The notes: generated from the letters alone by a model not told the origin. A stretch of DNA of 64,000 bases from Hibiscus mutabilis (GCA_019671005.1 CM033741.1:5022001-5086000); one strand, 5' to 3'. Shown: positions 14,012 to 25,600, counted from the first letter of the stretch. Numbers and translations are program-made.

Positions 14012-14440
14012 CAAGAAAGTAAAATTATTTGACAAATAAACCGTAAAAAAGATTACAGTTTTAATAGAGTACTATGTTATACTTTTAATTTTACTTGTGA
14101 AATAAAAATATTATTTTATAATAATCCCAATACATATTCAAACCTAATATATATTCTAACAACTTCCAGATGTGACCTGACATATACAATCTCTTCAACC
14201 TTATGAAAATTATTTCGACTAATTTAGATAGTGAAATATAAAAAATATTATTGTATGAGTGATTGTTTTAATTTTTTAGTAGGTGAATTCATATATTATT
14301 ATTAAAATTATAAGTATTAATAAAATACCATGAATAAAAAATTAGTGAAATCATAAATTCAAACCTAATCTCAAATACAGAATGACAATGAATTAAGAAT
14401 AAAGATTAAAGAAATGGTAAGCATAATATAATTAACCAAT

Positions 14441-14600
14441 TAGGGTTAGTCTAAATGGTAACGTTTTGGTATCGTTTGAGCACATTTCGAGTTTAAAGTT
14501 TTGTGTACGCAAAAAAAGTTGTTAGAAAATTCACCCATCAAAATTAAGTATACGACGCGAATACATCTGAATGAATTAGAACAAAGCCCTAAAGAACTAG
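14441..14600. repeat. SINE-like element, copy A
   Basis: It shares an ordered set of blocks with 18731-18885: TAGAAAATTC, TCACCCA(T/C)CAAA(A/G)T(T/C)AAGT, ACGCG, and ACAAAGCC. The head contains a Pol III box-B-like TTTCGAGTTTAAAG. It lies just upstream of the IDA-like gene. Confidence 0.5.
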
Positions 14601-14756
14601 AAGAATAAAAAAATATATATAATTAAGTCAATGGCTTAGCGTGTAGCGTAAACTTCATTTTTCTTTTTCTCACAGTTTGATGACTTTAAACGCCCCCTAA
14701 ACTCCAATCCAACTGAAGTACTGACTCTGTCGACTCCACAGACAACGATTCAAACA

Positions 14757-14790
14757 CCCCCCCCCCCCCTTCTCTCTCTCTATATATATA
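14757..14790 (+). promoter_or_regulatory. Core promoter of the IDA-like gene
   Basis: A run of 13 C (14757-14769) is followed by a CT run and then TATATATATA at about 14781-14790. The TATA run stands about 50 bp before the ATG at 14839, the right distance for a TATA box with a short leader. The CT tract is a common plant core-promoter (Y-patch) element. Confidence 0.5.
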
Positions 14791-14838
14791 AATTATACTC
14801 CTCCGATTCATCCACCGTCAACAATCAAATTCCCATCA

Positions 14839-15192
14839 ATGGCGGCCTCCCCCAAAGCCCAGACATCACTCGTGTTCTTCTTCTTATTCAGCTTCTCATC
14901 TGTTTCGCTTTCTTCGGCTAGGCTTCTCAATGATAATCCGTCAGCTAAGCAGCCAACCTTGAGCCTTGCACTTCCTGTTGCTGCGGTCGACGGCTCCGAC
15001 CAAGACCCTAAGTCGACAGCTCTCCCGTGTGACCATATGGTTCCGTTCAAGAACTTCCGAGTCAGGTTTCTGAGGTCTCCTACTCAGAAGCTCGAAGGAA
15101 AGTACGGGCCCATGTTCCTCAGCATGCTTCCCAAGGGTGGACAGGTGCCGTCGTCTGGACCTAGCAAAGGAAGCAACGACGTCAAAACCTAG
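14839..15192 (+). CDS. IDA-like (IDL6/7-type) secreted peptide precursor
   Basis: Single-exon ORF of 117 residues. Residues 1-26 are a signal peptide (hydrophobic LVFFFLFSFSSVSLSSA). The middle is variable. The C-terminus reads GKYGPMFLSMLPKGGQVPSS then GPSKGSNDVKT. LPKG followed by (V/I)PxS(A/G)PSK...N is the EPIP signature of IDA/IDL precursors, whose C-terminal peptides are ligands of HAESA-type receptor kinases. SGPS in place of SAPS, and the GKYGPM lead-in, point to the stress-induced IDL6/IDL7 branch. The RHN usual in IDA is replaced by GSN. The first ATG is used because it alone gives the signal peptide. An IDL gene near Mn-SOD and LSF2 matches Arabidopsis gene order as I recall it, which supports the call. 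Function is inferred. Confidence 0.8.
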   Translation: MAASPKAQTSLVFFFLFSFSSVSLSSARLLNDNPSAKQPTLSLALPVAAVDGSDQDPKSTALPCDHMVPFKNFRVRFLRSPTQKLEGKYGPMFLSMLPKGGQVPSSGPSKGSNDVKT

Positions 15193-16829
15193 GTCAACCG
15201 AGGCAGATGGGTTCAAAGCGTCGGTGTCCCATCTGCTCTCGCCTATAGGAATCAATATTTTTAGTCATTTTGTTTTGTTAAGTTTTGGGTTATCTATACT
15301 GCGATGAGAATTTGTATATAATGAAAGATTACAGAATGATAGGGTTCCACAAATATATGTTTTTTGGTGGGTATTTTTATTTGATTATATCAATAAAAAT
15401 AGATGCATGAGGTTTTAATGAATTATACAGTGTTAATCAAAACTCAAAGAGATTTTAAATTCTTTAATTTGAGATTTTCATGTTCCAAATTGTATCATAT
15501 TAAGTGATTAATAAAGTTAAGTTTATTATTATTTACTCTATTTTTATGGTTCTTAAAATTAAAAATTTTTGTTTCATAGTTTTTCAAGTCAAACTTGACA
15601 TTTTCACCCTTTTATTTTTATAAGAGTGTAAATGAGCATAACATTTGATGAATTATTCGTATAACGATCATTTATTAAGTTAAATAAACGAATATGAACA
15701 ATTTTTTTATGTTCGTTTAATAAACGAACAAACATGAACAAAGGTGCGTTCGATTTGTTTATGTTTATGAACAAGCTCATTTATTTATTAATAACATTTT
15801 TTTATAAAAGTATTAAAATAACATCTCTCAATTTTATATTTGAATTTCAACTCATTAATCTAGGAAATATATGTTATATTTGCATTCACGGTTGATAATT
15901 TGACAAAATAAGTTATGAACATTGTGCCTTAACGGCTCGTTTGGTATATCAAATGTGAAAGAAGAGTGTTATTTATAAAAAGATGGATGAAAAATTTGTT
16001 ACTACATCAAAGTGTTTGGCTTGTTGAAAATTCTGATATATTTTATTCTTCATATCTTGAATTTGACAAATGTTAAAAGATGAGTGTTATGTATATATCA
16101 TTTTACCTTATGATAATTTAATATATTATTGACACTAAATTCAGTTTTAAGTATACTATATTTTATTTAATAAACAAATAAAATGAAATAAAGAGCTGCG
16201 CAATCAAAATATGTTCAAATTTTCAGATATTGTTTTTAAGGAGATTAGACAAACTCATAAATATAAGCTTTGAATAAAACTAGATTAAGTAAAACAAAGT
16301 TAAAGTTATTGAATAAGTGATAATTTTTATGACATCCAAAATAAGCAAAGAACTAACCACTAAAACTAATATTCAATAAAATATATCCTTATAAATAACA
16401 GTAAAAAAATATAAAATTCAAGTACATTGATATTTATTTACATCGTTGCAAATAAGCATTAATAGATTATTTACATTATTATAAATAAGTATTGGTAACT
16501 TATTTACACCTAGTCACTTATATTGGTTAACATGTATTCATATTATTTTTAGTTGGTACTTAATTTTTAAATTGAAAACTATATATATGAGTAATATTAG
16601 ATAAATTACTTATTCTATTTATATTATCCCAATCAATGTTATTTTTCTAGATTTGCCACTGATAAAATTAGATCATTAGTGAAAATTATTTAAACTCTAT
16701 GAGAATTTTAATTTTTAGAGGGTGTGGCACGAGTTTAGATATGATGTTAAAAATAAAAAATAGCTTTAAAAGCCTATAAATGACATTTTGATAATTTTAC
16801 ATTCAAAAACTAAAATCAAATAACCGGTT
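15193..16829. other. Intergenic spacer
   Basis: 3' UTR of the IDA-like gene to about 15400, then AT-rich sequence with no gene. A perfect 21-bp palindrome (TGTTCGTTTAATAAACGAACA) lies at 15710-15730, within AAACGAA-rich sequence that looks like old TE DNA. Confidence 0.5.
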
Positions 16830-18530
16830 TGACAAGCAAAATGAAGCTTTTTTAATGAAGGGAGCATTTAATCTTTTGGCTAAAAAAGATCATCTCTGGG
16901 TTGTTTCTTAGAGCCAAATGCAAGTGCACCGAGGGGATCCCGGATACACTTTAAGGCCAATAATTGCTCGCGGCTTGCTCTTATTTGGTATGATGTTAAA
17001 CATAACCTTTCATGGAGTGTCAGCGATGGTACAAGGATTGATTTTTGGTTCGACCCTTGGCTTGATGACCTTGGACCTTTAATAGACCATTGCATTGAGG
17101 CTGGTGCTATTGGCACTAAGAGGGTCCGAATAGCGGACATGGTTGACGCATCAGGCAATTGGGACCGGGCGTGCTTCCAAGACCTGCTGCCTGTCAGTGT
17201 GCTTCTTCGAATTGCTGCAAAGAAGGGACCGATTCTGGATGGGCGCTCTGACACGGTAGGGTGGAGTGGGAGAGTGGATCTTCGGTTTTCTGTTAAATCG
17301 GCTTATGATCTTTGCTCGGGAGTTTGGAGGTGGTAACTCATAAGCTATTTGGGGTAAAATAAATAAGTATCATGGTTTGCACTTTGCAACGGATAAAAAT
17401 TTTCTTGTGGTTGGTTTGTTATAATTGACTGATGACTAATGGAGAGCGTTTGCGCCGGCATTTCACCTCTAATAGTAGCTGCCCTGTGTATAATGCTCCT
17501 TCGAGGATGTTAATCACCTTTTTGTTTGTGCCCAGTTGCCATATCCATCTGGACAATGGTAGTGAAGGGTGATCGACTTAATGATTTCCTTACCATGGAT
17601 TTCAAGTCGTGGCTGGAACTTAATTTGTCCAATCCGCAACGACTTTGTGGGAGAAATTCAGGATTGGGACTTACTTTTTGGAGCCATCCTGTGGAACGTG
17701 TGGCTGCACCGTAACTCAATAATTTTTGATTCACCAATTGAGGACAATCCGCCTCTGCTTGATTGATGCCGACATTTGAGAGATATGACTTGCCGAGCTT
17801 TGGCTGGAACCGATGGCCCTAGCAATGGTTCTGGCTGCTTGCGTTCACAGGATCACCAGATGGAGTCCACCCTCAGTACACTGGTTTAAAATTAACTCTG
17901 GGGCTTGGAATAAAGTTAATGGTGTTTCATCGTGTGGAGGGTTATTTGGGATCACACGGGAAATTGGATACGGGGGTTTGCGAGGTTTGTTGGCATTTGT
18001 TCATTGGTCGAAGTGGAGGTTTGGAGCATGTTCATTGGTTTGAAATGTGCTTGGGAGATGGGTTTGTCTCAAGTCATGCTCGAGAGCGATAGCAAAACGA
18101 GGAGGTTCAATTAGTGAAAAATAGGGATTGCGGGCATGGCCAACTTATGATCTTGGCGCACATCAATGTTTTGCTTCACCAGAATTGGAGTGTGGATTGC
18201 CATTTTATTAAACGCGAAGGGAATTGAGTGACTGATGCGATGACAAAGCTCGCTCGACTGGATGGCTTTGAATGTTCATGGTTTGATACTCCTCCTGCAT
18301 CGATCAGTCCGCTGCTGCAGGCTGATTCTTTGGATTATGCAAATGTGGTTTCATAGTTTTTCTGCGCATGCTCCCAGTGGTGCACGTCCCTTGCTCGTTC
18401 TTGCTGGGGTTTGGTATACTTGTGTGGGGCTGGATTTCTTTCCTTTCTTTAAGTGATTTTGCTCATCTCTTATCTTATTATCAGGTGTACGCTAAATTTA
18501 GAGAAATTTTTAATGAAGCACATGATAATA
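16830..18530 (+). mobile_element. Decayed LINE (L1-type), 5'-truncated ORF2 end
   Basis: Broken frames read in order as the 3' end of a plant LINE ORF2. First comes NEAFLMKGAFNLLAKKDHLW near 16840. Then SDGTRIDFWFDPWLDDLGPL at about 17020. A reverse-transcriptase zinc-binding region follows (FSVKSAYDLC near 17290; CPVCNAPSEDV then HLF near 17480). An RNase H-like domain follows (WFKINSGAWNKVNGVSSCGG at about 17885, then LESDS, then DAMTKLARL near 18240). Several stops and frameshifts, for example at 16911, 17335 and 18115, show that it is dead. The tail near 18500 (TTTAGAGAAATTTTTAATGA) resembles 49109, suggesting a shared LINE 3' UTR. No poly-A tail or clean target duplication is seen. Confidence 0.85.
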
Positions 18531-18730
18531 ACTTTTTTCACAAAAAAACACTCTTTTATTCCAAAAGCTTTTTAACCTTATTCTTCATTGTTTTTAATAT
18601 CAAAAATGTTTTTACCCCAAAAATTAGTTTGAGAAATAAGAATCAATCATAATCTTTATTACTATATTTATGCATAATGTACAAAGATCTAAGTAATTAA
18701 AATTAAATTTTATTTAGTCTTCATCAACAG

Positions 18731-18885
18731 GTTTGTTCAAGTTATAAGTAATTTGTTATCGCTTAAGCAAGTTTTGAGTTCGAGGCCTTGTGAATGTAGA
18801 AAATTCTCGATGGGAGACTCACCCACCAAAGTCAAGTGTACAACGCGGGTTGGTTCGGATTAGCCAAGACAAAGCCTTGAGTAAC
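18731..18885. repeat. SINE-like element, copy B
   Basis: Related to 14441-14600, with better preserved blocks. The box-B-like GAGTTCGAGGC lies at 18776. Then come GACTCACCCACCAAAGTCAA, ACAACGCGGGTTGGTTCGGA and CAAGACAAAGCC. It sits between the LINE relic and the TRM1 gene. The rest of 18531-19190 shows no gene. Confidence 0.55.
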
Positions 18886-19207
18886 AAATTATTTAGTCTT
18901 TATTCACTTTTGTTATCTAATAATATGATGCGTCATAAACGATAATTTGACGACGAAATTAAATTTTTTAAAAGTTTAGGGATCTATTTAGAAGGAGGGT
19001 TATAGTTTGATGATGCAATTAGAATGTTTAAAATTTTAAAATTTTGAGACCAATTTAAAATAACGATCATAATTTATAGATAGTTTAGGGACATATAATG
19101 CAATTAACTCTTTTTTATATAGATTTTTATTTGTGCTGTTTTAGAGCCTTGTTATGGTATATACATGATTGAAGAAAACAAAGCCAAGTCTCATTGATGC
19201 CTAACAT

Positions 19208-19216
19208 TTTCCCGCC
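19208..19216 (+). promoter_or_regulatory. E2F-like site touching the TRM1 start codon
   Basis: TTTCCCGCC matches the E2F/DP consensus TTTSSCGC and directly precedes the ATG at 19217. It may be chance. If real, it would link expression to dividing cells, which would fit a tRNA-modification gene. Confidence 0.3.
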
Positions 19217-20164
19217 ATGTTCGTCCTTAATCCTAAAACCCTATCCGCTTCTACCCTCATCCCCAAATCCTTCATAATCCCCAGAAAAACTTCAATTCCA
19301 CCTCAATTCTCAAACTTTAAGTCCCGGACTTACTGCAATGCCAATCAAATAACCGAAAGGGGTATCCTTTTTGACACCGGCGACACCTTTTTCCGCCTCG
19401 AAAGTGCCACTGGACGAGACCTCGGGGTCCTTTCAGCAGCACTCTACAAGCAATCTAAAGGCCAATTAAGAGTCCTCGATGCAATGTGCGGCTGCGGGGT
19501 CCGATCGCTTCGCTACCTTATCCAATCGAAAGCCGATTTCGTGTTGGCCAATGACGCTAACGAGAGCCACAGGAGAGTTATTTTGGATAATTTAGGACAA
19601 GTTGAGAGGTTTGAAGTAGAACAAAGGAGATGGGTAGTAACGCATAACGAAGCCACTCGGATTTTAACGGATTGCTATTTGCAAAGGGATTATTTTGATT
19701 ACATTGACTTGGATTCGTTTGGGAGTGATTCGTCTTTCTTCTTAAGGGCTGCTTTTAGTAGTTTGAAACTTGGTGGATTGGTTTATGTTACTTCCACTGA
19801 TGGGTTTTCATCAGGGGGTCACCGTCCATTTCAGTGAGTTTTCTTTTTTCTTTTTAAACCTCCATTGTTTTTCTCTTGCAATTTTGGTCGCCACTGTTAA
19901 TTATCAAACAGATTATTTGTATTTAACTGATTATTAAATTTTGGTCTGTCATGGCATTTTGATTGCTATTGTCTCTCATTTTTGTCTTAATTGGTTGTTT
20001 TTCTGTTAGTGCTACAAAAAAAAAATTTGAATAGTTTCATGTCATGGTTTGGTCCAATGGGTGTTTGCATCGGTTGATATCGTAAGCATTTATCTTTTTT
20101 ATAAGGTTTTTGTTAAAGACTTGTCTTTGGAGACAGACATCCTAATGTGTTTTTCTTAAGAATC

Positions 20165-20199
<35 letters not shown>

Positions 20200-21855
20200 T
20201 ACAGCCCTGCACTCACTACTTTTGCAATGCTTTAAATATAAATTCTCAGAGCTTCTTAGATAGTGTTGTAGGCTCTTGTTAACATTTCCTTTGATTAGTG
20301 CATTATGGGTTCTAATATGTTCATTCACTTGTGAATTTTTCTTTTTCTATATAAGATATCTTTATGATAGTCTTTCGAAGCCTTATATGCGTCCTCATGA
20401 ACTGGTTACTGGATTAGGAACCGTAGGTAGCTGTGATATTGGATACTTTTGTTTTAATTGCCTCTGATGGGATAATTATTTCTGTTTATGGGTATGTATA
20501 GTTCATTAGAAGCATTTGGAGCATATGTTCGCCCAATGCCATACGCAAACGAGCTTGGTTTACGCATCCTTATAGGTGGTGCTGTGAGGGAGGCTTCTGT
20601 GCTCGGCTACCGTGTTACCCCACTTTTTTCATACTACTCTTGCCATGGGCCTGTTTTCAGAGTCTTGCTCCAAGTGCATCGAGGGAAGCTAACGGAGAAG
20701 AGGTGATATAATGATGACAGTGTGTTATTTCTGTATCTTTTTAGCCATCTTTTAGTTCTTACCTGATGTTTTTATGTTAATAGGGATTATGGTTTCATCT
20801 GCTACTGTAATCGATGTGGAAATTCTCAAACAGTTTCATGGGGTAAACTTGGTCAAATCAGTTGTCCTTGCAATAACACGATAAAAGTATGATCTCCTTT
20901 AATGACGTGCGTCCATTTAATTGTGGTTTTGTGCTCTCTCTCTGCAATGTCAAAAGATGCTCACTTCTATAACTACTTAAGCAGGTGTATGCTAATTTTT
21001 GCCGTCAATTTCTATAGGATGCTGCATCACTTGTTGTATCAGGCCCTTTGTGGACAGGACCTCTTCATAGTGGTAATTATATCATGGAAATGTTAAACTT
21101 GGCTGAGCAGTGGGGATGGGTGGGCAAAGGTGCAGGGACTGGTCTTGAAAAGCTGCTGGAACGGATGTTGGAAGAAAGTGACCCCAGATTACCATTTGGA
21201 TATATCAAACTGGATGAGGTCCCTCCCATGGTTTTCCCCCCAAAAAACATATGCCCTTATACTTGAATTGCCTGATGTTCGGTAATGATATTCACTTCAA
21301 CTTTATCAGGTGGCAAGTCGTGCAAAAACCAACACTCCTTCCGTAAGTACTATCACAAGCGCCCTTCACAAGGTATTCTACTTCTATGGTTTTCTTTACT
21401 CACTAGCATTTGAACTACAATTAGGTAGAAAAGGATGTGTTCAGCTCATATAGATATACGATTATCATGAGACCTAGATTGACTTGCTTTTAAGACAAGG
21501 AGCATTTAGCCCAAAACAAGAAGTCAGAGTCAGGAAAAAGCTAGGCTTACTATTTAGAATGACCAGCTAGAATGTTTAGCAGAATGGATACCTGATTTCC
21601 ATTTGGTTTACTTGATTCAATATTCCTAAGCTGATAAATTATTTGATGAATCTGTATCTGAAGGTGATTTCCTTCAGGTAGGACGATACCGAATGATTCT
21701 AGGAACACGAGAATGTGTGTGTCATTGCTTAAGTGTTGTTTTTGTTGCAGGAGGGATATGCTGCAAGTAGATCACACATTGCCTCCAATGCGATCAAGAC
21801 AGACTGTCCCATGGCAGGATGCATTAGGATTGCTCAGAAATTACATGGGTGCTGA
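19217..21855 (+). CDS. TRM1: tRNA (guanine-26-N2) dimethyltransferase, TRM1 type, probably organellar
   Basis: Six exons join in frame: 19217-19833, 20502-20702, 20784-20886, 21018-21218, 21310-21372, 21751-21855, giving 429 residues. TRM1 enzymes use S-adenosylmethionine to dimethylate G26 of tRNAs. Residues 1-45 are Ser/Thr/Pro/Lys-rich with few acids, like a transit peptide. Motif I is VLDAMCGCGVRSLRYL. The acidic motif II is ANDANESHRR. The motif IV region reads DYIDLDSFGSD, where classical TRM1 has DPFG. The TRM1 hallmark AYVRPMPYANELGLRILIGG spans exon 2. A Cys-rich zinc-type patch (CYCNRCGN and CPC) follows in exon 3. The C-terminus is shorter than in cytosolic TRM1. It resembles the plant At3g56330 type. 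Downstream it converges on RPS26, which is its Arabidopsis neighbour as I recall. Plastid or mitochondrial location is inferred from the N-terminus. Confidence 0.93.
20167..20200 (+). repeat. (TTA)n microsatellite in TRM1 intron 1
   Basis: About eleven TTA/ATT units in a row inside the first intron of the TRM1 gene. Confidence 0.9.
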
Positions 21856-22620
21856 AAATTACAAGTTTTGTAGGCATTTTTAACCTTAACAGTGTGTTCG
21901 GACCAAGTAAAATGAAAGGAAAGCATTTTTTTCCTGTCCCTTGTTTGGATATTAATTTTTTGAGACTAGGGAAAACAATGCAAGTTGAAAATCCCTCACT
22001 TTCCTTTGTTTTCCTTCATTTTTAACACTCCAATTTGGGAGGAACTCAAAGTAAAGAAACTGAAATATATACTAATAACTTTTAGAATCTCAATTTACCC
22101 TTTTTGGCTTTGTACTATGTCCCCCTCCCCTTCTTTCTTTACACTGCAATTCATACATCTGAACCAGACCAAAAACACATTTCAGACACATTCACCTAAA
22201 AAAACACATTTTTAGAGTATTCATTTTTCTCCAAATTGTGCATTTTTTGGATTGTTTCTTGGAATTACACTTATGAACATAATCATGACAAACGTTCCAT
22301 TGTTTGTCAAAACCTTCAAGACAAAATGGTAGGACAAATTTAATGATATTTTGAAATACATGACTCCAAATATTTGAACAATTTTTTTGTCAAGATTGCA
22401 AATCATTTGCTTGAGGCAAAGGTACAACAAGATTTCTACACACAAAATCAAATGCCAGTACAATATTAGCCCAAGCCAAAAGCAAGAAATGATACAAGAA
22501 ATTGATGGCAGAAATATTAAGTTCAATGAACTCTAAATCAGAAGAAGAGACGAAGGTTCTCAATCATCCTCAATTAAATCTTGCAAATGATAATACCTAT
22601 GTCACAATTATCAAAACAAG
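21856..22620. other. TRM1 3' flank, no gene recognised
   Basis: Probable TRM1 3' UTR for the first 100-200 bases, then AT-rich sequence. Bases 22220-22560 are somewhat more complex and lead into the tandem repeat below. They may be the interior of the same old element, but no frame can be recognised. Confidence 0.4.
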
Positions 22621-22621
22621 A

Positions 22622-23345
22622 ATGAAGATCCCACCAACCCAAGAAGGCAAAAATGATTACAGCAAATGCTTTACTTAATGTCATTTAAAAAATAATGAAA
22701 AATCTCAATGAAAGAAAAAAAATAAAGAAATCTCGATGAAGATCTCCACTGATGCAGGGAGGCAAAAATGGTTACAGCAAAATGTTTTACTTTATATCAT
22801 TCAAAAAAATAATTACAGACATAACTTTATGCCAATAAAAAATAATGGAGAAATTTCGATAAAATAAATCTCGATAAAGATCCTACCGACGCAATAAGGT
22901 AAAATTGGTTATAGCAAAATGCCTTATTTTATGTCATTCAAAAATAATAATAGTTACAAACATAGCTTTTTTTGTCATTCAAAAAATAATGACAACAGAC
23001 TTTATTTTGTCATTCAAAAATTACCAAAAGAAAAAAAAAAATATGCATACGAATGAAGGTAAAGGACAATCAATGAAGACAAACATTGTAATAGTAGAGA
23101 TTTTTTCTACCACTACTTTGTTATTTTCAATTATTGTATAATAATGAGAGAAAAATCACTGTAAAAGATGAAAGAACCCTCTATAAAAAGGCTCACGACT
23201 ACTGCAACAGGCACAACTCAATTTCTCGAATTCAATATCAAAGCTTAAGTAGCACAAAATTCTCTCAAATTAATTTTTAATTATTTTCGAGTTAAATTTT
23301 TAAATTCTAAATTTAATTTCAAATATAACCTCAGACGTCAAATTT
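22622..23345 (+). repeat. Tandem promoter-like repeat, LTR or endogenous pararetrovirus remnant
   Basis: Three degenerate direct units start at 22622, 22736 and 22874. Each begins ATGAAGATC-like, then GGCAAAAATGGTTACAGCAA-like, then TTTA(A/T)(T/A)(G/A)TCATTCAAAAA-like. Unit 2 carries GATCTCCACTGATGCAGGGA, reminiscent of the as-1 region of caulimovirus promoters. A TATA box (TATAAAA, 23182-23188, in CTCTATAAAAAGGCTC) follows, with a leader-like stretch up to the RPS26 3' end. Repeated enhancer units plus a strong TATA box fit an LTR or an old pararetrovirus promoter. No coding sequence of such an element is recognisable nearby. The repeat structure is seen; its origin is a guess. Confidence 0.45.
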
Positions 23346-23357
23346 AATTCAAGAGCC

Positions 23358-24912
23358 TTATGCACGAGCAGGAACAGCGACTCCAGGACGAGGAGCCTGA
23401 CCAGGCTGACCAGGCTTTGGCATATCATCCTGAAAATAATTCAAGTAACAAATACAATTAATGAAGTAGCTTTAGAAAGAAGAGAAAAAGGTGATTACAT
23501 ACATTGAAACAACCAGACACAGAGACTATCAACTAAACAGTGTTCTATGCAAGTAGGTTTTTCATAGCAAATGCATTATTCCTTATTATTGGGGGAGAGA
23601 AAAAAATAAAACTTCAGCAAATTAAGTATGCTATAGTAAAATGAAACTAACCCCCCAACACCTAAATATAAATTCCATGTATCATCTATTGGAAGCCTTT
23701 CCCCCTCTTATGATGATCAGGGTGTCACTAAAACTAGACCATTGATAAAGGCAAAGCACAGCTATAATAAGCACATGGATCAGGATCACAATAAAGAAAA
23801 AGTAAGAATCTCTATGTTTCAGATGTACCTAAATTCTACCATCCCTTTGCTCTCTATGAACGACCTCCATGTAGAAATTATATTAGTTCTAAGGCATTTT
23901 CCATCCGATATGATCAATAAGCCACTAAAAAGGCCACTGACAAAGGGATTTAGATGGATATTTCGTATGAGGGACTTCTTCATCCCTAAAGCACTTAGAA
24001 AATACTGCAAAAGGGGCAGACACAAGTCCCTAAAGAATTACAGCCTCATAACATAGCAGAGACAATCATTCAAATGATAGCCGCAAAGTCAAAGTTCTAC
24101 CAGTCCTATGGATGACTTCAATATATCATTTATATTAGATCCACAGCATCCATGAAGGAGTTTAATGTCCCAAATTCAATTTAAGAACCCTAGACTAATG
24201 ATAAACAATCCAAGCAAGGCGAAAAGAACTACATTTCACTCAAATAACAAAACAGACCATTGACAGTAAAAAGCATGAAATAATGGATTAGAAAAAGATG
24301 TACCCTGCGTCTGATGAAGCGCTGAGGTGGGTCACGGTTCCTCCTGTTGGTGCGGGATCGGACCCTCACGACATGGGAATGGATGGCACACGAAACACAG
24401 TATTGCATCTTCACATACAGCTTGGGCAAAGTGTACGCTGCAAAACATTAATAAAACATTAAATCCCAAAACAAGCAATAAAATGCGGAACTTTGCTTAT
24501 AATTGAGTGATTGAACGAAAAATTACAGTCATAGACGCAGGCTTCCTGGACATCCCTGACAGCAGCTTGCTCCACAATGTTCCTCACAAGAAACCTCTTG
24601 ATTGACTTGTCCTTTACTCATTCAGAACATAAACAAAAACAAAATGAAAAAACAATATATATAATCAATAAAATAAAACCCAAAGACCCAGGAAAGAGAA
24701 ACTGTGAGGTACCTTTGGGCAACATTTGCCACAGTTAGAGCAGCGGATGAACTTGACATGGCCACGGCCATGTTTGTTGCGGCCACCATTCCTACGCTTG
24801 AATGTCTACAGAACAATAAAGATCCAACCAAAACGATCAGATTTGTGAAGAAAGATTAAATTTTGATAAAGACCCAGAAGCAAAAGTAAAGATGGAATGG
24901 AAGTCAGACCAT
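23358..24912 (-). CDS. RPS26: 40S ribosomal protein S26 (eS26)
   Basis: Five exons on the minus strand: 24910-24912 (ATG only), 24713-24805, 24527-24611, 24304-24437, 23358-23429. They total 128 residues plus TAA. The protein begins MTFKRRNGGRNKHGRGHVKF. It contains the four-Cys zinc site of eS26: CSNCGKCC in exon 2 and CVSC in exon 4. It continues TLPKLYVKMQYCVSCAIHSH and RDPPQRFIRRR. The tail is Pro/Gly/Ala-rich (PKPGQPGQAPRPGVAVPARA). eS26 lies at the mRNA exit site of the small ribosomal subunit. An intron directly after the ATG codon is common in plant ribosomal protein genes. Length matches the family. It converges with TRM1 and lies head-to-tail with Mn-SOD. Confidence 0.97.
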
Positions 24913-24979
24913 GGTTAGAGGGTAGCAGTCAAGGGATTTTTCGAGGTTCTGTGCAGCTCTGCTTCAGCTAGCTAAGCTC

Positions 24980-25035
24980 TAGGGTTTTCGCATGGGAAAG
25001 AAAGGCAAGCCTTGGGGGAAAATGTTGCTTTTATA
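24980..25035 (-). promoter_or_regulatory. RPS26 TATA box and telo-box
   Basis: Read on the minus strand, TATAAAAG lies at 25028-25035, and AAACCCTA (telo-box) lies at 24980-24987 in the leader, upstream of the ATG at 24912. Telo-boxes are usual in promoters and leaders of plant ribosomal protein genes, so this fits co-regulation with translation genes. Confidence 0.6.
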
Positions 25036-25084
25036 CTAGGGCGAATCCGTCTCGTGATTGTGAAGCCCTAATTTTTCACTTGCA

Positions 25085-25600
25085 CTTTTAAAAAGGTCAA
25101 ATTCTATTCTTAGTACCTGCTTTATTCGAAAATTGTAAATTATATCCCTATGCTTTGATTTGATAATCTTTTCAAATTTTTTAAATTTCGGTCCTAACTC
25201 AATAGTAGCCATCAAATTGGGTAATTCAAATTGGACTATTAATATCCATAATATGCTTAAATTGTGAATTTGGTTTTTGTTCTTCAATTTTATCATCTTG
25301 TGTCCATATGATTTAGTATATTGTCCATATATCACGAGTTACTATTGATTTCAAAATTTGATAAATTGCCAAGTATGCCCCTATACTCTGATTTGACAAT
25401 CTTTTAAAATTTTAAAAATCCGATTCTAATTCAGTCCGTAGCCATCAAATTGTGCTAATAGTTTCTATAATATGCATAAGTCGTGGGTTTAATTTTTGTT
25501 CTCTATCATGTTTAGTCTATATAATTTAGTACATTGTCCATGTATCAAATTAGTTACTGTTGATATTTTAAAACTTGACAAGTATAATGACTAAAATAGA
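25085..25600. repeat. Two-copy direct repeat, about 232 bp
   Basis: CCCTATGCTTTGATTTGATA at 25147 recurs as CCCTATACTCTGATTTGACA at 25379. The following blocks (TAGCCATCAAATTG, then ATAATATGC, then TTTAGTATATTGTCCAT) recur in the same order. It lies between RPS26 and Mn-SOD. It is probably old repeat DNA. No gene is present. Confidence 0.75.

Noticed and set aside
14808..15255. Minus-strand ORFs over the IDA-like gene
   Set aside because: Antisense shadows of the signal-peptide precursor.
16849..18518. TTTTTAATGAAG at 16849-16860 and 18507-18518 as a LINE target duplication
   Set aside because: LINE coding similarity (NEAFLMKG...) extends left through the first copy, and the second lies in a tail that resembles another LINE end at 49109. 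The match is most likely chance.
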